From the NCBI RefSeq assembly GCF_046546515.1, contig NZ_JBKHKJ010000017.1:50142-114141 (forward strand): a stretch of DNA of 64,000 bases, in the 5' to 3' direction. This document shows, piece by piece, positions 34,817 to 42,691 of this stretch. The notes below the pieces were generated by a model, which worked only from the letters and a program-made list of their open reading frames with translations, did not search any database and was not told the DNA's origin. Made by a program: the position numbers and the translations under genes. Position 1 is the first letter of the stretch. Each line of letters starts with the position of its first letter. The stretch is from Parasediminibacterium sp046546515. Its GTDB lineage: Bacteria > Bacteroidota > Bacteroidia > Chitinophagales > Chitinophagaceae.

Positions 34817-36034
34817 ATGGCAAAAACACTAATTGTTATTGGCGGTGGGGCAGCTGGCTTCTTTTGCGCAGTAAATGCGGCACGGATGGATAGCAATTTG
34901 CGGGTACTACTCTTAGAAAAACAACAAAAACTACTAAGCAAAGTAAAGGTGAGCGGTGGCGGCCGCTGCAATGTTACCCATGCTTGTTTTGATATAGCAG
35001 AGCTAATACAGTTTTACCCACGGGGCAAACAGTTCCTGAAAAAAGCATTCCATTGGTTCAATACCAATCATACCGTTAGTTGGTTTGAGGAACGGGGCGT
35101 AACGCTAAAAACAGAAGCAGATGGGCGGATGTTCCCCAGTACTGATAATTCCCAAACAATTGTAGACTGCCTGCTGAAAGAAGCCACGAAATACAAAGTA
35201 GAAGTATATACTGGCTGCGATGTTTCGTCAATTGCACAAAAAGAAGAAAAGTGGCAAGTAAAAGCCGGAGCTGCTATCTATAATGCTGACTTTATCTGCA
35301 TTGCCGCAGGCGGCTATGCCACTGCGGAAAAATTTGCATGGCTGCAACAGCTGGGGCATACAATAGAAACGCCTGTGCCATCATTATTTACATTCAATAT
35401 GCTCAAAAACCCAATTAAGGAATTGATGGGTGTAAGTGTTGCCAATGCGCAAATAAAACTAATAGGCAGTAAGCTGCAAACAAGCGGCCCATTGCTCATT
35501 ACCCACTGGGGGCTTAGCGGCCCTGCCGTGCTAAAATTATCAGGCTGGGGCGCAAGGGAGCTAGCCGATAAACAATACCAGTTTTCTATATTAGTTAACT
35601 GGCTACAAGATACCAACGAGCAGCAACTAAGGGAAAATTGGCAATACCTAAGAAATGAGCACGCCACACAAAAAATTGGCGGCAAAAACCCCTTTGGCTT
35701 GCCCAGCAGGCTATGGCTCTATTTTTTAGCTCTTTGCGGTATTAAAGAAGACACACGCTGGGCAGAACTGCCAAGTGCGGCACAAAACAAATTAATAGCT
35801 ACGCTAACCGCACAACAATTTGATGTAAGTGGCAAAACAACCTTTAAAGAGGAATTTGTAACCTGTGGAGGTATCAAGCTAAACGAGATAGACCCAAACA
35901 CCATGCAAAGCAAAAAAATAAACAACCTTTTTTTTGCCGGCGAGGTAATGGATATAGATGGCGTAACAGGCGGCTTCAACTTTCAAAATGCCTGGACAAG
36001 CGGCTGGATAGCTGCTAAGGCTATAGCTTCTTAG
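34817..36034 (+). CDS. HI0933/YhiN-family FAD-dependent oxidoreductase
   Basis: The protein has about 405 residues from the ATG at 34817 (MAKTLIVIGGGAAGFFCAVNAA). The N-terminal FAD motif GGGAAG is followed by KVKVSGGGRCNVTH, the hallmark of the HI0933 family, then a C-terminal GGIKLNEIDPNTMQS and LFFAGEVMDIDGVTGGFNFQNAWTSG. Members include YhiN and the bile-acid-related BaiN; the physiological substrate is generally unknown. An upstream in-frame ATG at 34763 overlaps the VOC gene and is rejected because the family begins at the FAD motif. The gene ends at a perfect palindrome. Confidence 0.9.
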   Translation: MAKTLIVIGGGAAGFFCAVNAARMDSNLRVLLLEKQQKLLSKVKVSGGGRCNVTHACFDIAELIQFYPRGKQFLKKAFHWFNTNHTVSWFEERGVTLKTEADGRMFPSTDNSQTIVDCLLKEATKYKVEVYTGCDVSSIAQKEEKWQVKAGAAIYNADFICIAAGGYATAEKFAWLQQLGHTIETPVPSLFTFNMLKNPIKELMGVSVANAQIKLIGSKLQTSGPLLITHWGLSGPAVLKLSGWGARELADKQYQFSILVNWLQDTNEQQLRENWQYLRNEHATQKIGGKNPFGLPSRLWLYFLALCGIKEDTRWAELPSAAQNKLIATLTAQQFDVSGKTTFKEEFVTCGGIKLNEIDPNTMQSKKINNLFFAGEVMDIDGVTGGFNFQNAWTSGWIAAKAIAS

Positions 36035-36364
36035 CTATTTTAAGTTTTGAGTTTTAAGTTTTAAATTAGGGTGGGAAGTTGTTTGAGTAGGTTATATCAA
36101 TGTTATTCGCTAGGCTGACTTTGTGTGTATTTGGTAACTTTTCAAAAGTTGCCAAATCTAGCAGATTCTTACAGTAGGGTTGCCAACCTTCAAAAGCTTG
36201 GCAACCCTACTGTAAACTAAATGTAAAAATGCGCAATTCTTTTCTTTAATTCTTTCCTTCGTGCAAATTTGAGCCATTGTGCCTTAGTGGCAAATTTGCT
36301 TGCCCCCTTTAGGGGATGGGGGTACAATAAAAAGCCACGATATTAATATCGTGCCTTTTTGTGG
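36035..36364. repeat. Intergenic region with palindromes and a CTTTGTG-type repeat
   Basis: After the flavoprotein gene come TTGGTAACTTTTCAAAAGTT (36131 onward, a near-palindrome), the perfect 16-bp palindrome at 36171-36213, and a TCGTGCAAATTTGAGCC / GTGCCTTAGTGGC repeat copy at 36250-36297. No gene is seen. Confidence 0.65.
36171..36213. repeat. AGGGTTGCCAA palindrome, copy B (16-bp perfect arms)
   Basis: ACAGTAGGGTTGCCAA (36171-36186) and its exact complement (36198-36213) enclose an 11-nt loop. The core equals copy A at 34291. It could end transcription of the flavoprotein gene. Confidence 0.85.
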
Positions 36365-36435
36365 TTGGGTTACCAGGATTCGAACCTAGACAGACAGAAC
36401 CAAAAACTGTAGTGCTACCATTACACAATAACCCA
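36365..36435 (-). tRNA. tRNA-Gln (anticodon TTG)
   Basis: The reverse strand gives acceptor TGGGTTA / TAACCCA, a D arm with TGTAATGGTAGCA, an anticodon arm CAG-TTTTTGG-TTCTG with anticodon TTG, and a T arm ending CTAGGTTCGAATCCTGG. The length is 71 nt without CCA. Confidence 0.93.
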
Positions 36436-36580
36436 ATCCTTATCCAACTGTTATATTGGATGGAGTGCAAAAATAGGGATGCTAGGGTATAGAACAAAAT
36501 TTTTTTATGGATACCTTTGTTTTCTCTACTGTTTTCTTTTTTTTGGCTTAATGTCTATATGGTAAACACTACCATAAAAC

Positions 36581-36787
36581 TTAATTTAGCAAAGCTTTAT
36601 CAAGCAAAGCCTTTGCCATTTCTTTTAGTGTTACTGGCACATACACTTCTATATCGCCAAAATTCAGGTAGCTGCTGTCTAGCTTGTTCAGCACCTGCAC
36701 GGGTATATGGTTTTCTTCCAGCATCCCTTGCACTATGCTAGCTTCGGTATAACTCCTTGTTTTGAGTAACAAATGCCATTCTTTCAT
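36581..36787 (-). CDS. DUF2007-type small protein
   Basis: The 68-residue protein MKEWHLLLKTRSYTEASIVQ... continues MLEENHIPVQVLNKLDSSYL and ends LKEMAKALLDKALLN. The pattern (short ferredoxin-like fold handling two gene-length helices around a GMLE motif) matches DUF2007, annotated as putative signal transducing protein. The biochemical role is unknown. It starts 8 bp after the CPBP protease gene on the same strand, so the two form an operon. Confidence 0.8.
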   Translation of the reverse strand: MKEWHLLLKTRSYTEASIVQGMLEENHIPVQVLNKLDSSYLNFGDIEVYVPVTLKEMAKALLDKALLN

Positions 36788-36795
36788 GTGGTCAA

Positions 36796-37791
36796 TTAAA
36801 AACTTGCTTTTTCAGCCAATAAATCCTCGCTTTTCCTTTTGAAATTAATCATCAATGCCACTAAAAAAACAATGCCGCCAAGGCCTAGCCAAGTAGGGAA
36901 ATGGTCTTCTAAGGCATCTTTCATGGGCTTGCCTTGCAGCGAAAATATATACAAAGAGGTAACTGCAATGGCGTTGTTCAAAAAGTGGGCAAGTATATTT
37001 AGCCATATATTTTTACTGTAGTAATACAACAAGCCCAGCACAACCCCCAAGCTAGCCCGGGTTAAAAAGCCATAATAACTCATGTGGATGGCGCTAAAAA
37101 CAATGCTGGTAATAATGATGCCCAACCAAGCATTGCCAAACCAGCTAACAAGCAGTTGCTGCATGGTGCCCCTAAAAAACAATTCTTCTACCAAGGCAGG
37201 CGTTAGGGCTATTACCAGCAGTGCCACAAAATAGTCTTTAATATTCTTCATTTTTGCCATAGCTTCCACCTGCCCTGCATATTGGTCCTCTGCCTTCCTG
37301 AAATAAGCAGCCCAGTTTTTGGGTATTGGTATCATTTCGTTCCATTCACCCAATATGCTGCCTACAAAAATAGCCGCCCAAGCTATTAATATCACCAGCC
37401 CTATTTGCTGGATAGAAATGGTTTTGTTGAACCCCAAATAGGCCAAAGGCTTTTTATGTACAATTAACGCAAAGAAAAATGCCGGCAGGAAAAACATAAA
37501 AACAGTGGTTACCAGTTGCAGAACTTTGGCAGCATTAGCATTCTCTGGTTGCATGATTACTTTGTCCAGCTCAAACAAATTAGCCGTTGGTACCATTATC
37601 TTTACAATAATTACAGCTACAAGGCTGCCCACAACAAGCCCACCGCCCGCAAGCCCTAAAAACAATGCAAACTGTGTCCAGTAGTTCATAGGCTCAGGTG
37701 CATATTGCCCATATTGCCGTTTGTAATAAATAGGGTTGTTGGAGATATTGTGAGGATTGGTTGACGGTATCAATTCATCTTGTTCGTCCAT
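36796..37791 (-). CDS. CPBP family intramembrane metalloprotease
   Basis: The product has about 331 residues from the ATG at 37791. It has seven to eight membrane helices and the CAAX protease/bacteriocin-processing signature: VEELFFRGTMQQLL (EExxxR), FSAIHMSYYGFLTR (second motif with His) and LNILAHFLNNAIAV (HxxxN). Members are intramembrane glutamic or metalloproteases with varied roles, including bacteriocin immunity; the substrate is unknown. A GTG start at 37818 is rejected because an exact TATCTTTG box overlaps it. The DUF2007 gene follows 8 bp downstream. Confidence 0.9.
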   Translation of the reverse strand: MDEQDELIPSTNPHNISNNPIYYKRQYGQYAPEPMNYWTQFALFLGLAGGGLVVGSLVAVIIVKIMVPTANLFELDKVIMQPENANAAKVLQLVTTVFMFFLPAFFFALIVHKKPLAYLGFNKTISIQQIGLVILIAWAAIFVGSILGEWNEMIPIPKNWAAYFRKAEDQYAGQVEAMAKMKNIKDYFVALLVIALTPALVEELFFRGTMQQLLVSWFGNAWLGIIITSIVFSAIHMSYYGFLTRASLGVVLGLLYYYSKNIWLNILAHFLNNAIAVTSLYIFSLQGKPMKDALEDHFPTWLGLGGIVFLVALMINFKRKSEDLLAEKASF

Positions 37792-37817
37792 AAAATAATT
37801 TTGCGTGTACTTTTGCA

Positions 37818-37825
37818 CAAAGATA
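37818..37825 (-). promoter_or_regulatory. -7 box that fixes the start of the CPBP gene
   Basis: TATCTTTG on the reverse strand matches TAnnTTTG; transcription would begin near 37811, 20 nt before the ATG at 37791. Confidence 0.7.
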
Positions 37826-37832
37826 AGGGCTT

Positions 37833-37986
37833 AGTCGTCAGTCGTCAGTCGTCAGTAAAATGAAGTAAGATAGGCTAATTTTTATGCAAGGCAATAGACG
37901 AACCATAAGACAAGCCCTGAAAGGGCGGAATATGTTAGCGGAGGGTGAAGCCCTCCGTAAAATGCCGCAGGCATGGCATATTGGTA
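37833..37986. repeat. 7-bp tandem repeat and REP-like hairpin cluster
   Basis: AGTCGTC repeats three times plus AGT at 37833-37856. Further on, three hairpins follow in close order: GCCCT-GAA-AGGGC (37914-37926), CGGAGGG-TGAAG-CCCTCCG (37939-37957) and ATGCC-GCA-GGCAT (37962-37974). This resembles REP-type clusters; no transposase lies nearby. Confidence 0.75.
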
Positions 37987-38019
37987 GACTCATAATTCAT
38001 AATTCCTAATTAAAAGAAC

Positions 38020-39057
38020 GTGGTTTTCATAGATAAAATACAATTGCCCGATTTCCCATTGCTTTTAGCACCAATGGAAGACGTAAGCGACCCGCCTTTC
38101 AGGGCGGTGTGCAAAGACAATGGGGCAGACCTGATGTACACCGAGTTTATTAGCAGCGAGGGGCTAATACGGGATGCCATTAAAAGCAGGCAGAAACTGG
38201 ATATTTTCGATTACGAACGACCTGTTGGCATACAAATTTTTGGCGGCGATGAGGATAGCCTAGCCCTTGCAGCTAAAATTGTAGATGTTACCAATCCGGA
38301 CTTGCTGGACATTAATTATGGCTGCCCAGTAAAAAAAGTAGCCTGCAAAGGGGCAGGGGCAGGGGTGTTGAAAGATATTGATTTAATGATTAGGCTTACT
38401 ACGGCCGTTATCAAGTCAACCAGCTTGCCCGTAACCGTGAAAACACGCCTTGGCTGGGACGAAGACACCAAGAACATAGAGGAAGTGGCTGAGCGGCTGC
38501 AGGACTGTGGTATAAAAGCACTGGCCATACATGGCCGAACCCGCAGCCAGATGTACAAGGGCGAGGCCGATTGGGCATTGATTGCCAAAGTAAAAAACAA
38601 CCCCCGCATACACATACCCATTTTTGGAAATGGGGATATAGACAGCCCTCAAAAGGCCGTGGACTATAAAAACCGCTTTGGCGTAGATGGGGTAATGATA
38701 GGCCGTGCCGCCATTGGCTACCCGTGGATATTCAGAGAAGTGAGGCACTACATAAACACTGGCGAGCTGCTGCCCAGCCCTACCGTGGATGAACGGGTAG
38801 AAGTTTGCAAAAAGCACTTGCGCAACTCTATACTTTGGAAAGGTCCTGTGGTAGGCATCAACGAAATGAGGCGGCACTATGCCAACTACCTGAAAGGCCT
38901 ACCCAACATAAAAGAGTTTAGGAACAGGCTGGTAACGCTAAAAGAAATGGAAGAAGTAGAAGCAGTGCTAGACGAGCTAAGCATACACTACCAAGGCTTT
39001 GAAATAGCTCGCAGCCCGATAGAACTCATTAATTACCACGAAAAATGCCCTGTTTAA
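38020..39057 (+). CDS. dusB: tRNA-dihydrouridine synthase B
   Basis: The 345-residue TIM-barrel flavoprotein has LLLAPMEDVSDPPFR, MYTEFISSEGL, INYGCPVKKVACKGAGAGVLK with the catalytic Cys region, VKTRLGWD, AIHGRTRSQMYKGEADW and MIGRAAIGYPWIF. It reduces uridines to dihydrouridine in tRNA using FMN and NADPH. The frame begins at a GTG (38020); no ATG in the first codons fits better. It ends directly in a hairpin that overlaps the stop codon. Confidence 0.94.
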   Translation: MVFIDKIQLPDFPLLLAPMEDVSDPPFRAVCKDNGADLMYTEFISSEGLIRDAIKSRQKLDIFDYERPVGIQIFGGDEDSLALAAKIVDVTNPDLLDINYGCPVKKVACKGAGAGVLKDIDLMIRLTTAVIKSTSLPVTVKTRLGWDEDTKNIEEVAERLQDCGIKALAIHGRTRSQMYKGEADWALIAKVKNNPRIHIPIFGNGDIDSPQKAVDYKNRFGVDGVMIGRAAIGYPWIFREVRHYINTGELLPSPTVDERVEVCKKHLRNSILWKGPVVGINEMRRHYANYLKGLPNIKEFRNRLVTLKEMEEVEAVLDELSIHYQGFEIARSPIELINYHEKCPV

Positions 39058-39080
39058 GGGCGTATGCAATACGCCCTTTC
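39056..39080 (+). terminator. Hairpin overlapping the dusB stop codon
   Basis: AAGGGCGTAT and ATACGCCCTT form a perfect 10-bp stem with a 3-nt loop and TTTC after it; the first A's belong to the TAA stop. Confidence 0.7.
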
Positions 39081-39083
39081 GCT

Positions 39084-39116
39084 AACCTTTATAGGGTTAC
39101 AAACCCTATAAAGGTT
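39084..39116. repeat. AACCTTTATAGGGTT palindrome, copy 3
   Basis: AACCTTTATAGGGTT (39084-39098) and its exact complement (39102-39116) lie 26 bp after the dusB stop, behind the stop-codon hairpin. The arms are identical to copy 2 at 22058. Confidence 0.85.
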
Positions 39117-39151
39117 TTGTTGCTACTCACCACATCGAATATGCTTTTTAG

Positions 39152-39270
39152 CCACAAAGGCTCAAAAACACGAAAAAAAGAAGGTTAAAATGCATTGATA
39201 ACATCATTTTTCTTTTGCCCTTAAAACTTTGTGCCGCTTTGTGTCTTGGTGCACTCGTGGCAAATTAACC
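39152..39270. repeat. CTTTGTG-type intergenic repeat
   Basis: GCCACAAAGGCTCAAAAACAC (in part) and ACTTTGTGCCGCTTTGTG with GGTGCACTCGTGGC lie in both orientations, upstream of lspA. Confidence 0.65.
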
Positions 39271-39301
39271 AAACTTGCACCTAAGTAGTAACGCCAACGC
39301 T

Positions 39302-39309
39302 TATATTTG
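39302..39309 (+). promoter_or_regulatory. -7 box that fixes the start of lspA
   Basis: TATATTTG is an exact TAnnTTTG and overlaps an in-frame start at 39307; the ATG at 39334 is therefore the likely start. Confidence 0.7.
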
Positions 39310-39333
39310 CCTTCTTTTTATAAAGGATATTGC

Positions 39334-40020
39334 ATGAAAGGAAAGTATTTAGCACTCATTATACTATTGGTAATTGTTGCCGACCAAACAATGAAATTCT
39401 ATATCAAGCTGCATTTTTTTGCCGGGGAGGAGCATGATGTACTGGGTACTTGGTTCCGCATCCATTTCATAGAAAACGAAGGCATGGCTTGGGGCTGGAA
39501 ATTCGGTGGCGATATAGGCAAGATAATCCTCACCCTATTTAGGCTGGTAGCAGTAATATGGGGTGTTTTTATACTAAGGGATTTTATTACAAAAAAATAC
39601 CACACAGGCTTTATCATCTGTGCAGGGCTCATTTTTGCAGGGGCATTGGGCAACCTGATAGACAGTATGTTTTATGGCCTAATATTCCAAAATAGCGACC
39701 CTTTTATACAAAATGTAGCCAAAATATTCCCCAAGGGAGGAGGCTATACCAGTTTTTTGCATGGCAAAGTGGTTGACATGCTTTACTTCCCCCTTATAAG
39801 TACCACCCTGCCAACTTGGGTACCTTTTTGGGGTGGCAAACAATTCGACTTTTTCGAGCCTGTGTTTAATATTGCCGATGCTTCCATTTCCATTGGGGTA
39901 ATGATAATCCTCGTTTTTCAGAATACATTTTTCAAAAAAGAATTGGAAGGGTATATTGTTAATGATGTTGATACAGGCCAAACTACAAATACAGGAGTTG
40001 CTAACAACCATGCTGAATAG
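39334..40020 (+). CDS. lspA: Lipoprotein signal peptidase (signal peptidase II)
   Basis: The product has about 228 residues from the ATG at 39334 (MKGKYLALIILLVIVADQT) and four membrane helices. Conserved boxes are ADQTMKFYIK, IENEGMAWGW, GALGNLIDSM, GKVVDMLYFPL and FNIADASISIG, which supply the two catalytic Asp residues. LspA cleaves the signal peptide of prolipoproteins in the inner membrane, needed for the many lipoproteins of this window. It is longer than the 160-170 residues of proteobacterial LspA because of an inserted segment around residues 120-165 (NSDPFIQNVAKIFPKGGG), which I believe is common in this phylum. Confidence 0.94.
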   Translation: MKGKYLALIILLVIVADQTMKFYIKLHFFAGEEHDVLGTWFRIHFIENEGMAWGWKFGGDIGKIILTLFRLVAVIWGVFILRDFITKKYHTGFIICAGLIFAGALGNLIDSMFYGLIFQNSDPFIQNVAKIFPKGGGYTSFLHGKVVDMLYFPLISTTLPTWVPFWGGKQFDFFEPVFNIADASISIGVMIILVFQNTFFKKELEGYIVNDVDTGQTTNTGVANNHAE

Positions 40021-40448
40021 CCCGGGCTACTATTCGCCACATAGGCACATATAACGAGCAAGGTATTGCCTGCAGGCAGGGGCATAGTGCTGGGTAAAGC
40101 CCGGAACCGAAGCCCAGTGATTGCCATATTGCCGATTTTTTTTCCATAGCCAAATATATAACGCACAGACCGTACAAAAGCTAAATAGAAAAGAAAAAGA
40201 TGAAGTTTGTTCCGTCACGCCCTGCTTGCGGCAATGCCCATGTAAGTAGCCGTTTTGTGTACGGGGTGTCCCATTTTGTGTTTTGTGAAACCCCAAACGG
40301 TGTCCACCTGTGAACGACCATTGTAAAGCCACAAGATTTATGGAAAAGTAAAACTTTTTGAAAGCCTAAAGCCTGCCTAATGCCTTCTTTTGTGCTCTTT
40401 TCAGGGTTATTTTTTTAATTTTCAACTTTTTAGGTTGTTTATTTGATG
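40021..40448. other. Non-coding spacer downstream of lspA
   Basis: No supported gene. TGCCTGCAGGCA is a 12-bp palindrome near 40069, and CTGGG...CCCAG surrounds 40088-40117. Short frames here lack coding features. The region leads into composite repeat copy 3. Confidence 0.5.
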
Positions 40449-40720
40449 TAACTCATTGATATACAGTTGTTTTATTTATTAATGACGAAGGGGTTATAGT
40501 GATTTATTGTGGATTTAATGATGATTTATTGTGTATCATTGTGGATTTATCGTGTATCAATGAGGATTTATGATGTATTAAAAATGATTCTTTTTAGGTT
40601 GCCAAGTCCGCTTATTGGTAAATCGCTGTAAATTAGTCTACCGTAAGGTATAGTCCAAAACTAAAATCCTATATGGGGGCATATTTCCCCCATGAGCATC
40701 CCAAAATTCCCCCATATAGG
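40449..40720 (+). repeat. Composite intergenic repeat, copy 3
   Basis: The box TAACTCATTGATATACAGT (40449-40467) is followed by eight units beginning at 40499, 40509, 40520, 40531, 40541, 40552, 40562 and 40572, with spacings of 10, 11, 11, 10, 11, 10, 10 and consensus GTGGATTTATT. At 40665-40720 is the palindrome: CCTATATGGGGG (40668-40679) and its exact complement (40709-40720) around an inner CCCCCAT, which can instead pair with the first GGGGG arm. The mean spacing of 10.4 bp equals the helical repeat of B-DNA. Confidence 0.85.
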
Positions 40721-41039
40721 TTGGGGACAAGTGGGACGAGGAGACTTTGTCAAGCTACAAGCTGTGTCAACCTGTGAGCGTTTTTTGGTTCCACAAACTG
40801 CCTGGGCAGGTTGTGGAACCAGGTTTTGCCAAGTTGCCTTGGTCTGCTGTTTGGGATTGTCCAACCAGTTTTGCTGTGTCCTATTTTCCCTCTCTTATAT
40901 AGTGCAAACGTGTTTTGTTTGTCGCCGAAAGTTGCAAAAGTAGTCCGCAAAAATGGCTACCAACACTTGGCTTTAAGCGAGTAAAAAAGAAAGGAAACAT
41001 ATTGTAAGCTATCTTCTTTATAATACTTTTAAAATAATT
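40721..41039. other. Non-coding spacer, no recognised feature
   Basis: Some CCACAACCTG-type inverted words (GGTTCCACAAACTGCC / GGCAGGTTGTGGAACC at about 40787-40819) form a stem of about 14 bp. No gene is supported. Confidence 0.5.
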
Positions 41040-41215
41040 TTCCCCATTCCCGAATAAGGCATTTTTCATTTTATAAGCCTTTTTGCACTGTTCTTTGTGT
41101 CCTTAAAGTGAAACGTTTTACCTTAAAAAGGGTTTTCTTTGTGCTTCTTTGCGCAAAATCTTTGTGTTCTTTGTGGTTAAATAATCTTTTAGGAATTAAC
41201 CTGATTGGGGAAAGT
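41040..41215. repeat. Dispersed repeat with CCGAATAAG and CTTTGTG words, upstream of purA
   Basis: CCCGAATAAGGCATTTTTC, then GCACTGTTCTTTGTG, AGTGAAACGTTTTACCTTAA and AATCTTTGTGTTCTTTGTGG repeat in the same order at 23880-24115; the AGTGAAACG part recurs at 19974. Confidence 0.7.
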
Positions 41216-41253
41216 TATTTCGAAAACATAAGTATGTGGCAAATTGAACAAAA

Positions 41254-41286
41254 TTGCATTTGAGTAGCAACCAACACTTACATTTG
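41254..41286 (+). promoter_or_regulatory. Promoter of purA
   Basis: TTG (41254-41256), a 22-bp spacer and TACATTTG (41279-41286), with the ATG 20 bp later. Confidence 0.7.
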
Positions 41287-41306
41287 TCGCCTGTTAAAAG
41301 AAAATT

Positions 41307-42569
41307 ATGGTTGATGTTATTCTGGGGCTGCAATGGGGCGATGAAGGAAAAGGCAAGATAGTTGACTTTTTTGCCCCCAATTACGATATAGTTGCCCGCT
41401 TCCAAGGTGGGCCAAATGCTGGTCATACATTGTATGTGGGCGATACCAAAGTGGTACTACACCAAATACCTTCGGGTATTTTCCACCAAAACACTACCAA
41501 TATTATTGGCGGCGGCGTGGTGCTAGACCCGGTAACCCTAAAAAGAGAGTGCGACAAAGTGGCTTCTTTTGGCATAGACGTAAAGAAAAACTTGTTTATA
41601 TCAGAGCGTACCAACATTATTATCCCTACGCACCGTGCTTTGGACAAAGCCAGCGAAATGCAAAAAGGCGATAGCAAAATTGGCTCCACGCTAAAAGGCA
41701 TAGGCCCGGCCTACATGGACAAGACAGGCAGGAACGCTATAAGGGTTGGCGATTTGCTAGACAAAAGTTTTACATCCCAGTACATAAAACTTCGCCTGAA
41801 GCACCAAAAATTGCTGGATAATTTCCACTTTATAGAAGATATTTCCAGTTGGGAAGACGAGTTTTTTGAAGCGTTGGAATTTTTACGTACCCTAAATGTG
41901 GTAAACAGCGAATACTTCATCAACAACCAAATAAAAGCGGGCAAAAAAGTATTGGCCGAAGGGGCGCAGGGAAGTATGCTTGATATAGATTTTGGCACTT
42001 TCCCTTATGTAACTTCTTCCAACACCATTTCTGCTGGCGTATGCACTGGTTTGGGCGTATCGCCAAAATTGATTAAAGAAGTATTGGGCGTTACCAAGGC
42101 ATATTGCACCCGTGTTGGCAGCGGCCCCTTCCCTACCGAACTTGAAGACGCCACAGGAGAAGAATTAAGAAAGCTGGGTAGCGAGTTTGGGGCAACCACA
42201 GGCCGCCCAAGGCGGTGTGGCTGGATAGACCTCGTTGCACTAAAATACGCCTGCATGATTAATGGTGTTACGAAAGTAATCATGACAAAAGCAGATGTTT
42301 TGGATAGCTTTGAAGAATTAAAGGTTTGTACAGCTTATAACATAAGTGGGAAAGTAACTGAAGAAGTGCCATTCCAAATATCCAAGGTGAAAATTGATCC
42401 AGTTTTGGAAGCCCACAAAGGTTGGAATTGCGACACTACTGAAATAAAACAGGCATTAAATTTGCCCGTTGAAATGTCTAATTACATTAATTTTATCAAC
42501 CAGTACGTTGGTGCACCTGTTAAATATGTGAGCAACGGGCCTGGAAGGGAGCAAATTGTAGCGTTGTAA
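41307..42569 (+). CDS. purA: Adenylosuccinate synthetase
   Basis: The 420-residue GTPase-like enzyme begins VDVILGLQWGDEGKGKIVD (GDEGKGK loop) and has GGPNAGHTLYV, SERTNIIIPTHRALD, KGIGPAYMDKTGRNAIR, EGAQGSMLDIDFGTFPYVTSS and GRPRRCGWIDLV. It converts IMP and aspartate to adenylosuccinate with GTP, the first dedicated step to AMP. Length and motifs are normal. It has its own promoter. A CTAAAGGG/CCCTTTAG inverted repeat follows at about 42588-42617 but lacks a T-run, so it may be only a weak terminator. Confidence 0.97.
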   Translation: MVDVILGLQWGDEGKGKIVDFFAPNYDIVARFQGGPNAGHTLYVGDTKVVLHQIPSGIFHQNTTNIIGGGVVLDPVTLKRECDKVASFGIDVKKNLFISERTNIIIPTHRALDKASEMQKGDSKIGSTLKGIGPAYMDKTGRNAIRVGDLLDKSFTSQYIKLRLKHQKLLDNFHFIEDISSWEDEFFEALEFLRTLNVVNSEYFINNQIKAGKKVLAEGAQGSMLDIDFGTFPYVTSSNTISAGVCTGLGVSPKLIKEVLGVTKAYCTRVGSGPFPTELEDATGEELRKLGSEFGATTGRPRRCGWIDLVALKYACMINGVTKVIMTKADVLDSFEELKVCTAYNISGKVTEEVPFQISKVKIDPVLEAHKGWNCDTTEIKQALNLPVEMSNYINFINQYVGAPVKYVSNGPGREQIVAL

Positions 42570-42632
42570 GTTATTTGCCCCTCTCCCCTAAAGGGTGATA
42601 AAATTTACCCCTTTAGGAGACAGAAGCAAAAA

Positions 42633-42640
42633 TATATTTG
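42633..42640 (+). promoter_or_regulatory. -7 box for the acidic protein gene
   Basis: TATATTTG matches TAnnTTTG, 52 bp before the ATG at 42692. Confidence 0.6.
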
Positions 42641-42691
42641 GTTAATACAATTTTCATTTGAATTTTTACAGTCTAAAAAACTTATTAGAAC

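Noticed and set aside
36309..36497. Reverse-strand frame over the tRNA-Gln gene
   Set aside because: It reads through the tRNA and its terminal sequence; no coding signal.
40021..40370. Several short frames downstream of lspA
   Set aside because: They lack start signals, domains or consistent composition and lie in a repeat- and palindrome-rich spacer.
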